From: Megalonaias nervosa
Lineage: Eukaryota; Mollusca; Bivalvia; Unionida; Unionidae
Reading direction: 5' to 3'
DNA: 64,000 nucleotides
NCBI GenBank assembly: GCA_016617855.1
Contig: JAECUM010094238.1
Span: 24,198-88,197 of the forward strand
In this document: one piece after another, positions 44,284 to 55,421 of the stretch
Layout of the letters: each line of letters opens with the position of its first letter
Position numbering within the stretch: position 1 is the first letter of the stretch
Program-made: the position numbers and the translations under genes
The notes under the pieces: generated by a model
Database searches by the model: none
Seen by the model: only the letters and a program-made list of their open reading frames with translations
Told to the model about the DNA's origin: nothing

Positions 44284-44299
44284 GGCCCTTTTCAGGGCC
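44284..44299 (+). terminator. Histone-type 3' hairpin of gene F, with downstream element
   Basis: GGCCCTTTTCAGGGCC: perfect 6-bp stem, TTTC loop, matching the metazoan replication-dependent histone consensus. It is preceded by AACAAACAAC, as in histone mRNAs, and followed by ACTTTCATATG and the purine element CCTCGAAAAG (44,311-44,320). It is the inverted-repeat partner of the hairpin at 30,338-30,353 and faces outward. Confidence 0.85.
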
Positions 44300-44338
44300 A
44301 CTTTCATATGCCTCGAAAAGTTATTTATTCTTTCTTGC

Positions 44339-44340
<2 letters not shown>

Positions 44341-44420
<80 letters not shown>

Positions 44421-44432
44421 TATATATACTAC

Positions 44433-44516
<84 letters not shown>
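44341..44516. repeat. (TA)n(TG)n microsatellite in right inverted repeat
   Basis: About 80 bp TA, a short interruption, more TA, then about 66 bp TG. Confidence 0.95.
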
Positions 44517-44518
<2 letters not shown>

Positions 44519-44627
44519 CTATATGTTTATCTATGTCTCTGTCTCTCTATTGTATTTGTCCCTCCCTAGAGTAGCTGCGCGTATTCAGGTCAGTCCCATG
44601 CTACATTGTTACAAGTGTCCAGTACCG

Positions 44628-44635
44628 TGACGTCA
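44628..44635. promoter_or_regulatory. CRE palindrome in right inverted repeat
   Basis: TGACGTCA, partner of 30,074-30,081. Confidence 0.4.
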
Positions 44636-44799
44636 TCCCACCTGTTCCATTCCTATTGTTCCTATACAAAATTCCCATTGTCCCTATACAGGCCCAGGGT
44701 GATATTTTGTCCCTAAAAATCGTGTCCCTATACAGGCCCGGGGAGGGGGGGTCCGTAATGTATTTTCCCATTGTCCCTGAATCGCCCCCATTAACTACT

Positions 44800-44805
44800 T
44801 ACGTT
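44800..44805. other. Target-site duplication TACGTT, right
   Basis: Pairs with TAAGTT at 29,903-29,908, one mismatch. Confidence 0.7.
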
Positions 44806-45400
44806 TCAAGGCAGTCGTGAAAATTCAGTTAGAAACATTCGCGTTGATATGATGAACGAACTGTAAAACGTCTAACCCGAAGCAGGAGAGGTCATTCGGA
44901 ATCCTGTCATAAGATCTTATTAATATGCAAAAATTTTAAAGTCAAAAGTGTACGTTCTCGCCAAGCTTTTAACTCCAGTGTTGCATGTTTAGCTCTTTTC
45001 AATTTGTGTACATGTTGTGTGTTTGTAGTAAAGACCCCGTTTCACGTAATACGTAGCAACGTAAGTTTAAGCACGCAATTTATGTACGTTTTAAGCGTCA
45101 AAGGAAAACTTTGCGTAATATACTCTTTTCTATGGGAAATAGGTAATAACCTCAGTAAAATGTAATCGGACACCAATAACATCTTACAAACGATGGCGAC
45201 GAAGACAATGACGATACGAACAATGATAATATCCAAAATAATGTCGGGCCAAAATGTCCTTAGTCTATTGACTATATTAATGAAATATATGTATCATTTG
45301 CAATTAGTGATGGTAGAATACGTAGATTATGTATATTTAATTTGTATTTATTAGTCGTTTTCTCCATGATTATATGTTATATATAATTGTAATTTGGACT
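44806..45400. other. Non-coding right flank of the element
   Basis: No supported feature. Confidence 0.5.
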
Positions 45401-45409
45401 TGACCTTGT

Positions 45410-46260
45410 CCAAAATCAAAATCATTGTGTGCAGACCAGTAACTTTCTATTTTGTAAGAAAATAGGACCTTGTTAATATTTGTCTATGAGTGTGTGTTAA
45501 ATATTACGATCATTATCAACGGAGGTAAACATGTTTATTTGGGTCTGGGTCTAGGACATTGGAATTCCACCACCACCACCCCACCCCAAGGAAATGCTGT
45601 ACTTGATGTTTCCCATATTCTTTATTATAATTTTAGTAAAAGACCTTGTCTTGTTGACAACTTAAAATATTATAGAAATGATCTTTTGACCCTCATCCTG
45701 GCTTTTGTGTCCTAGCTTTTTGTATAATGTTGTTTACTTGAGAAGTTACTCATTCTTGCATTTAACATCTGAGTCAGGATCAGTCTTGTTGTTGTGCTCA
45801 GTATTTCATTTGGGTGGAATTATGTATTTAATTTGTTATTAACTGGAAATACAAAGTGCTCATCTATTATATTCTTGGATTGGAACATTAATTTGGAATT
45901 ATAGTGATTTCAAACAAGAACATTTTTGTGTTACACTATAGCGATATATCTTAGCACATAGCCACAATCCAGTCTATTGACACATTACCACATTCAAGAC
46001 TACAGGCACATCAACACATTCAATATTGGAATTCAATTAGATTACCATTGAATTAATTAGGAATTGTATACGTTTGGACTTGTGATAAAATTTTTAGGAC
46101 CATTGGGATTTAATTTGCATTATCTTTTGTTCTTATTAAATAGTCACTTTGTATTCGGGGGAAATAAATTCTTTGTTGAATTTTACAAAACTTGTTGGTT
46201 TTCGCTCTTTTCTGTTTTCTTGGTTTAAGACCATGGACGTACGTTGCGATCTAGCCCCTT
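45410..46260 (+). repeat. LTR-like sequence related to 60,726-61,242
   Basis: Shares 'ACAAAGTGCTCAT.TATT', 'GGxACATTAAT.T..GGAA' and, near 46,165-46,200, 'AAATAAATTCTTTGTTGAATTTTACAAAACTTGTTG' type wording (given here only in part as a landmark) with the solo LTR and, more distantly, with the R/U5 part of the Gmr1-like LTR. Ends are not clear, so it may be a worn solo LTR of the same superfamily. Confidence 0.4.
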
Positions 46261-46503
46261 AATATTTAAGTTCTAAATGTTTTATTTTTAAAAAATGATA
46301 AACTATGCAGCCTTACTTCATTTATAAATCTATTGATTTAATACTGAAAATAAAATAAAATATATTTAAATGTTTTTGATGTATTACTATGAACTTAGTC
46401 AGTTGTAAATAGCAAAGGAAGACTATTCCGCAGTATAGGACACGTACTTAACAAAAAGCCAGATTTTCATACTTTTGATACTTTAAATATGCCGCCCCTG
46501 GCT

Positions 46504-46530
46504 GCTGGCTATCCATCCATCCATCCATCC

Positions 46531-46566
<36 letters not shown>

Positions 46567-46572
46567 GTACAT

Positions 46573-46618
<46 letters not shown>
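46504..46618. repeat. (ATCC)n(ATCT)n(TA)n microsatellites
   Basis: Four-base CATC units turning into TATC units, a short break, then about 44 bp TA. Confidence 0.95.
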
Positions 46619-46621
<3 letters not shown>

Positions 46622-47180
46622 ATGGTCGGTACTCTTCGTTCTGAGAAAGAGTAACGGAGCGTACAGAGGTCAGGAACCAGACTAGTGTCAAATATGTGAT
46701 TAAATGCTCATAAATATAATCATATTTGTAATATTCGACTGGTAAATACAACTATTGTTTTAAATAGCTATATTTGGCATTCTTTTCTCATGAAAAAAAA
46801 AACATGTTTTGATATTAAATTGGTAATATAATTGCTCGGGAAATTCCGTACATTCCTTACTGACGGAAACTACCGAGGTACCGGGACGGTGAGAAAGCAG
46901 AACCGGTGGCCCTCTTTGTGATATAGGTATTGTAATTGATATAGTTTGTAAAATTACTCCGGCGTATGAAAGACCCCTCAAACACAGCATTCATCTGAAA
47001 GCCATGTGAAACGCTCTCTACTTCATGACTGTTTTGGAAATTTATTTTTCCTGTCCTGGATATGTGACAATTGTTGATATTACTAGTGCAAGGACACGCT
47101 AAGGGAAATCTTCGTATTGAATAGTGTGTGTACTGATGAATAAACCACTCTGACTGGTAAGTGCATAAGTTTTCTTTTGT

Positions 47181-47624
47181 GACTGCGTACTCTTGTTTGA
47201 TTTAACGTGGGCGGATCGGGTTTGGTAGGTCCCCCTTTTCGGTCCTTAAATCTCTACACAGATAATGATACAGATACATCCATTCTCCGGAGTGTCCTCT
47301 TTTTGAAAGTTCCAATAGGGGAACCCCAGGGTTTGACAAAGTTAGCAGACAGACAGAAAACATTTCTGGTTGTTATTAAGTTTACGAAAGTTGTCTTTTG
47401 TTGACTGCGTACTCTTGTTTGATTTAACGTGGGCGGATCGGGTTTGGTAGGTCCCCCTTTTCGGTCCTTAAATCTCTACACAGATAATGATACAGATACA
47501 TCCATTCTCCGGAGTGTCCTCTTTTTGAAAGTTCCAATAGGGGAACCCCAGGGTTTGACAAAGTTAGCAGACAGACAGAAAACATTTCTGGTTGTTATTA
47601 AGTTTACGAAAGTTGTCAAGAGAG
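47181..47624. repeat. Identical 222-bp tandem duplication
   Basis: The segment starting GACTGCGTACTCTTGTTTGA occurs at about 47,181 and again at 47,403, with no difference seen over the shared ~216 bp. The lack of differences means a very recent duplication or recent correction. A short open frame in each copy is a by-product. Confidence 0.93.
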
Positions 47625-48020
47625 TTAGAATTTTGTTGCCAGTCATGTGTATAGCCTGTGTGTCTATAACATTGTTTTCTACTAGTTTATGGCATAAATA
47701 TTTTCTAACGTTTGGATACGTTTGTGTTTATCAGCCATTTTCTTCATATAGTTACTAATCTTTCTTTGCGTCATCTTTTGCCAGTAAAAACTACATTGCT
47801 CATTTGGCCCATGTTCATTCACATGAGTTACCGGGGCAAGATGGAATGGATCATGACCATGACGGTCGCAAATATCACTATGCCGTGTGTTTTTCTAATA
47901 TTTATACATACAGGACATCTATCTGGAAAGATAGTGGTAGCGTACATCCTTAATTTTTCATTGCGTCCTACCATGTACTTGTCTTCGCCCGTATCTAGTA
48001 AAACTCTAAACATTATAAAT
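47625..48020 (+). other. Coding-like stretch with membrane segment and His-rich piece
   Basis: One frame runs hydrophobic ('ILLPVMCIACVSITLF') up to a stop at 47,756. Another frame, after a TTTTGCCAG acceptor-like sequence near 47,785, reads 'HLAHVHSHELPGQDGMDHDHDGRKYHYAVCF'-type wording (landmarks: HVHSHE, DHDHDGRKYH, SNIYTYRTS). The richness in His and Asp is unusual for chance. Could be exons of a host gene or a relic; I do not recognise it. Confidence 0.25.
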
Positions 48021-48717
48021 TAATTTCACAATCTTCCTTTAAAGAGATATCTCCATAATTGATGTTTCTTTGTTTTTCAGCCCCCTTCTGTACTAGAAAG
48101 TGTAATGTACTGTTAAACCAATAAATGTTAAATCAACTTGATGGTGTTCTGGGGTTCAGCAGCGAGGATTGAAACAATTTATTGATGTCAACATTACTTT
48201 TACGGCCTAAGCAGTTTTGCTTGAATCCTCTCCATTTCCTATTCGGGTCCTTCTATTTACATTTTCGGGCCTCCGTTGATTGGTAAAATTCATGGCCATT
48301 GACCAAAGTGCGTTGGTATCTTTGACGTCTGAAATACCATTCAAAACTTCCCAACATACCCCGTACAAATAATAGTGTAAACGTTCTGTAGCTAGGGGTA
48401 ATTTTGTTTTTGTTTCTGTGGATTTAACGCCAGTTTTAGCACATGTCAAGCCATACATGGCGGTCTTTTGGTTTAGGAAGAATCTGGGCAAAAAAAAAAT
48501 CCATGGGAAGTAGCACCCAACTGAACACAGAATGAAAGGATAATAGTTTCAGAGTAATCCATCGTAAGTCAATGTAAATCCAACATGACAAAAATTAAGT
48601 GTGACTCCATTTCATACCCAAAAGTTTCTTGTTATAGTTTTATGGCTAACTACCACAGACCACTGAAAGATTCATATAGGCGACCTATGTAATCATTCAT
48701 TACTTTCTGGTTATTTC
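48021..48717. other. Non-coding, nothing recognised
   Basis: No supported feature. A minus-strand frame at 48,207-48,491 has no recognisable domain. Confidence 0.4.
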
Positions 48718-48719
48718 AG
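48700..48719 (+). promoter_or_regulatory. Possible 3' splice site before the C45 frame
   Basis: TACTTTCTGGTTATTTCAG is a good pyrimidine tract plus AG. The C45 reading frame is open from this point (48,721) through the first in-frame ATG at 48,793, so upstream exons are possible. Confidence 0.4.
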
Positions 48720-48792
48720 AGATTCGCTGACGAAGGCAATACTCAAAGAAATTACGCTTCGTAACGTGAACAAGATCCTAAAAATTAATTTT

Positions 48793-49950
48793 ATGGCACA
48801 CAAGGACAATGCACAAAGAATTCCCGTGCTGTTCACCAGAGGGACGTATTATGAGGTGGGTCACACTGTTGGAACAGTTTTCAAAGAGTGGATACACAAA
48901 TATTTTAACTCCTCCCTAATTCCATCACGTCTCCTCCCCTTTTATAATACTCAAAAAGGGAGAGAAATCTTCGATGAATATCTAAAGGCATCAAAAAGCA
49001 GCTTACCCCAGTATGTTACAGAACTTCGAGGAATGTCAGACAGAAATGGAATGCCATTTGAACACCTTTTCTTGTTGCACATTTCGAAGGAAGCATATTT
49101 TTTAGACTTAATGGGTGCAGAAGACAATCATCAGCAGCACGTCCACGGTTGTTCATCTGTATGTATCAACACTCCTGACCTGAAAATTTTGGCTCAAAAT
49201 GAAGACGTTGACACGTTTGCTAGCCCTTACTATTACATAATCAGCGCTCATATTATTGACCCGGGAGCCTAGAAAGGAACTGTCACTTGTGAGGAGGAAC
49301 AATTTACAGCACTTTGTTGTCCCGAGCTGTTACCAGGCTATGGATTTGGGTTTAACAAATACGGTCTTGTTTTTGCAATCAATTCGACTACACCAATGAA
49401 ACCCATCCTGGGCTGCTCACCCGTGGGTTTAATAACACGGGCACTCTTGTCTGCATCAAGTGTCGATGAAATGGTCCGAATATCTCGCAATGAAGGCTAC
49501 GGAGCTTCTGATGGATTTAATGCAAACATAGCGTCATTGAATCACAAGGAAATGTGGTCATTGGAAGTAGGACCTGGCAAATTTGAGAGTCCTTTGAAAC
49601 TGACCACCATCCCTGAACAAGCCGATCCAGATAAACCGTGTCATTATTTCCATTTCAACGAATATTATTATTTGAAGGAGGTGGAGCAAAACCCTAATTT
49701 TCCATCTTCAGCTGCTCGTGAAAAACGTGTACAAGAGATGTCTCCACCCAGGACCCTCAAGGATGTCAAAGCGGTGCTCGAAGATACACAGAATATGATC
49801 TATCCAATATACAGGTGTGGGCGACCACCAGATACGTCTATGACGGGGTACACGGTTGTGTTCGATATTTTGAAGGCAACAATGGAAATATACGCCGAAA
49901 ATCCTAAAAACGACAATGCGCCACTTGTGAAACTTCCCGTAACATTTTAA
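48793..49950 (+). pseudogene. Tan-like peptidase-C45 hydrolase/acyltransferase, one in-frame TAG
   Basis: 386 codons from the ATG at 48,793, about the length of the Drosophila N-beta-alanyl-dopamine hydrolase Tan. It is a C45-family N-terminal-nucleophile hydrolase. Residues 15-30 ('RGTYYEVGHTVGTVF') and about 76-100 ('ELRGMSDRNGMPFEHLFLLHI') are the usual N-terminal blocks. 'VHGCSSVCI' places Gly119-Cys120 where these enzymes cut themselves to expose the Cys nucleophile. 'LAQNEDVD' and, after the stop, 'GYGFGFNKYGLVFAINS' are further family blocks. A single TAG (49,270-49,272) splits an otherwise clean frame. No introns inside. It could be a new pseudogene, a null allele or a sequencing error. 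The family acts on acylated amines; the substrate here is unknown. Confidence 0.75.
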
Positions 49951-49954
49951 TAAA

Positions 49955-50395
49955 AGTAAATTTAGAGTGAGGCGGGGCAATACCGAACGGTGGTGCATTA
50001 TTCCACATCGAGATTGAGAATGCATTTCCAGATTCTTGCATCTTGGTTTTAATGACCTTAAGTTTTCGTTTTACATGTATACACTATTTTAGGAAATAAT
50101 TTCTTCTTTCATATGTCCAATGTCCAGAACTGCGTGTCCAATTGAATCAATGATTATTACCACAACTACTTCACAGACTGTTTTGTGTATTTTAGAGAAG
50201 CCTATAATAATATGTGTGTTCGTCCTCGGCACAGACCTGTATTGGGTATTTCATATGAGCAATTCATATTGTATGATTGCCTGTGTTCATTCAGATTCGT
50301 TTAAAAATTAGAGAATAATAACTTGATTTGACTTTATTTTTCATGCAATAATTCACTAGCTTTCTCTCTGGTACTTTCCTATTCTCGTTCTTTCC
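49955..50395. other. 3' flank of the C45 frame
   Basis: An AATAAA overlaps the stop codon at 49,949-49,954. Otherwise no feature seen. Confidence 0.4.
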
Positions 50396-50399
50396 TTTT

Positions 50400-50840
50400 C
50401 CCAATTGTTTGTAAAGGATGCCTCATATTGTGCAACTTTCATCCTTTTCCCGTTTGTTTGGAAAATCTGCCTTACTTGGTCCGACTTTCATTGCTTGGAA
50501 AGGCTACCTCACTTGGTCCCACTATCATACTATATCCAACTCTAATTTGTGATATCAAATGTTCAAGCTTTATTTCTTGGAAACCATAATAGAGATATTG
50601 TATTAACCATAAATCTTTACTCTCTGTAACTTGGGATAATCAAACGCACATATGTCCAGTTCAAAAATCAAATTTCTATACTTGAAAAAAGACTTTTGAA
50701 TAATGTGTCCCCACCCTTTATGGTAGCAGAATTCGAATATGATTACAGCCACTCGTTCTTTCTCGTACGCATACCGGAATGGATGCACACTAAAAAGGCC
50801 AAAAATTGCCGTAATTCTTTCGTTTGGCTGCTACTTTTCC
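50400..50840. repeat. Right copy of segmental duplication, block 1
   Basis: Pairs with 640-1,095 in direct orientation. It lies ~450 bp after the C45 gene. Confidence 0.6.
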
Positions 50841-52181
50841 TAATAGGCAGGGATAAAATGATTGGCTAGATAATTTCGCTAAAAAAATCTCTAGCAAGGG
50901 TGATGTCGATCAATTTAAGTCAACATCATTTGAGCCTCGTTTCGTCTCTCATGAGTCTTAAAGGTTTTAGAAATTTTGTATTAAACGAAAGCAGTATGCG
51001 ATATTGAATCATTAGAATTATACACATGCACAAAGGCTCTGGTTAAATTTGACCTGAATTAGTCCACTGGTTTTTAAGTGTTCATACTTAATGAAATCTT
51101 TACTGAATTTGGTGTAAGCAGATAAAGGATTACCTCTCCTGCCTGTAATGCTGAGTGAGTAATTGGTACGGCCCTGCGTCATACGTCCACCAACACAAGC
51201 TGCCAGAGAGAATTCATGCTTAAAGAGCTTTCATATTTGTACAAAATGACGCCGTTCTGCCGCCATTAAAAGGAGATAATAAAAACTAAACGTTAAAGTA
51301 TTGTTCAGGTAATTTCGGATGGAAGATATCTAGTCAGGGTGCTGTCAATCAAATTCGGTAAACATAATTCGAGCGTTTTTGTCTCTCATGAGTCTTAGAT
51401 GTTTTGGAAATTTGTATTAAACGAAAGCGGTATGCGACATTGAATCATTACAATTACATACGTGTCATGTAGATATTGAATCATTACAATTATATACATG
51501 CAATGTATGTTTATTGTTTATACCTAAAACTCTTGTTAACATTGGTCTGAATTAGTCCAGTAGTTTCTAAGTGTTCATACTTAAAGACGTCCTTGCTGAA
51601 TTTGGTGTACGCTGGTAGATTTTTAGCTCGACTACCGTCCGTCAACAATCGTTCTTAAAAACTTCTTCTAAAAAACCAACAGACCAATTTTTACTAATGT
51701 TGACAGAGAACATTCTCGCTTAAAGAGTTTTCAGATTTGTACAAAATGATGCCTATCCGCCATCAAATATTTACTCCGCTACTAAAAATAGAAAGTAGTA
51801 TCGGCTTCTAAAGGAAAGACACTGAAAAAAAAATTTAAACAAATTTAACAGGGCGAGGTTACTAAAACAGAAAAGTCACCGTTATTAATAAGAAAAATCT
51901 TGAAACGACTTCTTCTCCAAACTCTTGTACAGAATTTTACCAAACTTGACAGAAAACATTTTAGTATAAAGTCATTTCAATTTTATTGTTATGAATGATA
52001 TCGATCCGCCATTAAAATTCGCCGATGTTTCCAAGAAAAAGAGTTAGATGAAAACGATGTCTTCTATACAAATTGCTAAAGTCAACCACCTCAAATTGCT
52101 CTTATTTGGAAGGAAAACCAGTAATGCTGTAGTGTTGTATGATGCATACAATAACTAACCCCTAGAATTAGCGATGTTGGA

Positions 52182-52219
<38 letters not shown>

Positions 52220-52340
52220 AAAGTAGCCATTTTGCTGAAGATAAGATGCGCGTCATTAAAACTATCTAAGCATCAGAATTTTTTATTCAATTATGTGCAA
52301 GAAAAATATTTTGCTTCAGTAAAATATTAAACCCTAATAT
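50841..52340. repeat. Degenerate repeats and duplicated spacer
   Basis: Within this stretch 50,930-51,060 and 51,350-51,490 resemble each other ('TCTCATGAGTCTTA.A.GTTTT.GAAATTT', 'TATTAAACGAAAGC.GTATGCGA'), and 51,600-52,080 repeats the phrases seen at 1,100-1,900. An (AAT)n run lies at 52,186-52,218. Confidence 0.5.
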
Positions 52341-52344
52341 AATT

Positions 52345-52425
52345 GCTGTACAGCGTGGTACGTATTGTGCTATCTTCAGAAATTCCGGTTGTATATTGTA
52401 GTACAGCATTTTGTGGTACCCAGCG
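52345..52425. repeat. Right copy of segmental duplication, block 2
   Basis: Pairs with 6,825-6,900. Confidence 0.5.
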
Positions 52426-53027
52426 AATTAAACACATGAGTGACCTCATGATAAAATGTCGTTGTCAACTGAAAGGTTCGAAATGCGAATACTGGAATAA
52501 ATTTTTTTTCTAATTACCTTACGACCACGCAGCACTAAACGCTTAGTTTACAATTGCATGGGATTCACCAATAAGCGTTTCCAAGCCGAATATTAGCACT
52601 ACACGCCAAGCAATGTGAACCAATACCCGAACACCATATAGAAAGAATTATTCAAATTACGAATGCATATACCTAAAAATATCCAGACAATTCCCTATGT
52701 TAAGAACTTAGAGAGGGTCCATTTTACGAAACTAATCATGGCTATCACAAGGTCTGGTTAATATGGTGCATAAGTATGTCTGCTCCTACAAACTGACTAC
52801 TTACTCGTACTGATAGTTTCCCGTCACCGACTTCCTATAATCAGCAAATAAACCTACAATTTAAAAAAGCTAAAACGGAAACGGAAATACGAATAGCCAT
52901 ACCGTAAGTTTATTACATTCCACACACCTCCGAAAATCACTGGTCACTGGGTGTTACAAACATCGCTGTCTGTGGTAATGAATCACAGCTAATTAGTCCC
53001 CATGAATGGACATTATCTACGGGGAGC
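52426..53027. other. Non-coding, possible 5' part of the LINE
   Basis: No protein-coding content seen. The last ~100 bp may be the LINE's 5' region. Confidence 0.4.
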
Positions 53028-54116
53028 ATGGATCCGGGTTCACCCCGTCAGTACTCAGCCAAGGCTCCGTTCGAGGCTGTGGAAACAAAGGATCCAACTT
53101 GCAAACGAAATTCAGCAATGAATCCCGGTTACGTGCCACTACCAAGAGCTGACCGCGACGTGACAATGTCCGCTGACTTTCAAGCCATCGGACCTGCTCT
53201 ACGAGTTTTACAACTTAACGTCGAGGGTCTCTCAGCAGCCAAACAAACCATCATCAGCACTATAGCCCACCGTCATAAGGTTGACATAATCTGTCTGCAG
53301 AAGACTCACGTAGCAGACCAGGTAGCAGGACGACACACACTTGGAGGCTTTGACCTATTTCATCAACACCTGACTCCAAATTCGGCCGTGCTGCGTACGC
53401 AGGCTGCGACGTTACTGATGCCTCTCCAGTTTCCTCCACCAGATTCTGCGATATGGTCCAGGTTGGAGGGTACAAGATTGCTAATGTCTATAAACCGCCC
53501 AGTACCCATTGGAACAACAATATGCTTCCAAATCTCGAACACTCAGCCATCTATATTGGCGACTTCAACAGTCATCACCCTGACTGGGGCTACTCACACT
53601 CCGATGAAGACGGGGAACACTTGGTAGAGTGGGCAATGAACAATGACAATGAACAATGACCTCCTTCTGACCCACAACTCCAAGCAACGTGGGACCTTTC
53701 ATTCTGCAAAATGGCAAAAGGACTACTCACCGGACCTCTGCTGGGTCAGTTCCATTGGTGACCATTCTCAGCCAGTAAGCCAAACTGTTCTAGTCGACTT
53801 CCCACACAGTCTGCACAGACCAATACTTATCCATATTGGACTTCAGCTGCCGGCTATACACAGCTCTTCACAGCAGCGTTCGAACTTCCGCAAAGCAGAT
53901 TGGACGAAGTACACTGACATACTGGAGCGTAGCATAGTCACTGTACCATCTCGCTGCATCCCAGTCAAGGAATCCTACCACCGCTTCAAAAGAGCCATAT
54001 TCAAGGCAGTCACTCAGTCTGTCCCTTGTGGTCGTCGTCCAGTATATACACCCTGTCTGATGAAGAATGTCAGGCTTTTCTCAAGGAATATGGAGCATCT
54101 GGAGACCCAGTCATAG
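53028..54116 (+). pseudogene. LINE apurinic-type endonuclease region (frameshifted)
   Basis: The first frame (53,028-53,627) reads 'LRVLQLNVEGLSAAK' and 'VDIICLQKTH', the N-terminal blocks of the APE-type endonuclease with catalytic Asn and a Gln-Lys in place of the usual Gln-Glu. Near 53,455 the sense moves to a second frame with 'VYKPPST', 'IGDFNSHHPDWGY', the central catalytic block. Near 53,645 a third frame continues with 'DYSPDLCWVSSIGDHSQPV' and then 'DFPHSLHRPILIHIG', the C-terminal Asp/His blocks. At least two frameshifts, so not functional. Confidence 0.85.
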
Positions 54117-55361
54117 CAGATCACCTGATTGATTCTCTGGACACTGCCAGGCGCACTCGCTGGGAGGACACTACAGGATCACTCAACTTTACGCGCTCCA
54201 GCCGAAAGTGCTGGAGCGTGATTCAAAGACTTGGCATCGCTCAGCAACCACCAGTTCAAGCTCACCCTGTTGTCATGGCAAAAGCACCCCTGGAGAAACA
54301 GCACCGACGCCAAGAACGAGATGAGTGGCGACAATACTGCCGTCGGAAGTCAGATTAACTAGATCAAAATACTCCAGAGGCATTTACAACAACGCGTTTT
54401 ACACCCGGGTTGTTAGGGAAAAGTGCATACCGACTTTGTGGAGCCAGGCAAAGATTATTGCGATCCCAAAGCCTGGCAAAAATCCCCATAATGCGGCGAG
54501 TTATCGGCCGATCTCCTTGCTTTCAGTCTGTTTCAAGGTAATAGAGCGCCTGATTCTCCAAAGAATCGGTCCTGACTTGGAGAATATCATAACTGTTGAG
54601 CAGGCAGGCTTCAGGCATGGCCGTAACACTTGCGATCAAGTCCTTGCCCTGAATATATTTGTTGAAAACGGGTTTCAGAGGAACCTGAAAACTGGAGTTG
54701 TTTTTCTGGATCTAACAGCGGCATATGACATGGTCTGGCATGCAGGGCTGCTGTTGAAAATTTTCAGAGTATTGCCGAGCTGGATAATTGTGACTACTGA
54801 ACTGTTCCTTCGCAACAGGCGCTTCAGAGTGTACATCAGAGAAAGCTGGAGTTCGTGGAGGCGTCAGACTCCCACAAGGGTCTGTTCTTTCGCCAAGTTT
54901 GTTCAATGTCTATATCAATGACTTACCTGTAACACAGTCGCGCAAGTTTATGTATGCAGATGACATTGCTCTCGGAACCCAAAGTCGCTCATTTACTGAG
55001 CTTGAGGGAGTACTGAACAAGGATCTGGAGGATATGAAAGACTTCTTCAAGAAATGACGTCTACAGCCAAGCGCAACAAAGACAGTCTCCAGAGTCTTCC
55101 ACCTTAACAATGCAAATGCGGACCGTGAGCTTTGCATCCTACTCAATGGGCAGCAAAATAAAACACGACCCGACACCAACATACCTTGGTGTGACTCTGG
55201 ACAGATCACTGACATTCTACAACCACTTGAAGAAAACTGCAGCAAAACTTAGCACTCGAAACTACCTACTCCGCAAACTGGCTGGCTCAACCTGGGGCGC
55301 TAGTGCTCAGACACTCAAGACATCAGCACTGGCCTTCTGTTATTCAACAGCCGAGTATTGA
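54117..55361 (+). pseudogene. LINE reverse transcriptase region (frameshifted)
   Basis: A linker (to about 54,358) leads to 'SQAKIIAIPKPGKNP', 'SYRPISLLSVCFKVIERLIL', 'EQAGFRHGRNTCDQVL' and 'GVVFLDLTAAYDMVWH' in one frame. The catalytic YADD is at 54,953-54,964 in another frame, and the thumb ('TYLGVTLDRSLTF') follows in a third. Similar in wording to Jockey/CR1-type elements of invertebrates. Confidence 0.88.
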
Positions 55362-55421
55362 GCTTCTGTCTGGGCTTGATCATCCCACACTAAATTAATT
55401 GGTGTCCAGCTCAACACAACA

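Larger units (their letters stand above)
44284..44799. repeat. Right terminal inverted repeat
   Basis: Inverted match to 29,909-30,353; longer because of the larger (TA)n(TG)n block at 44,341-44,516. Ends ...CCATTAACTACT. Confidence 0.93.

Noticed and set aside
30339..44299. Hairpins as simple intrinsic terminators or microRNA precursors
   Set aside because: The stem is only 6 bp with a fixed TTTC loop and a fixed downstream purine element, and lies right after coding frames; this fits the histone type, not bacterial terminators or miRNA hairpins.
44237..44630. Frames rich in Tyr-Ile and Val-Cys over the right inverted repeat
   Set aside because: They translate TA and TG microsatellites; same for 7,612-7,982 and the end of the 30,079-30,855 frame.
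47207..47758. Two similar plus-strand ORFs starting MGGSGLVGPPF
   Set aside because: They are the two copies of the 222-bp tandem duplication, start with GTG, and have no recognisable domain.
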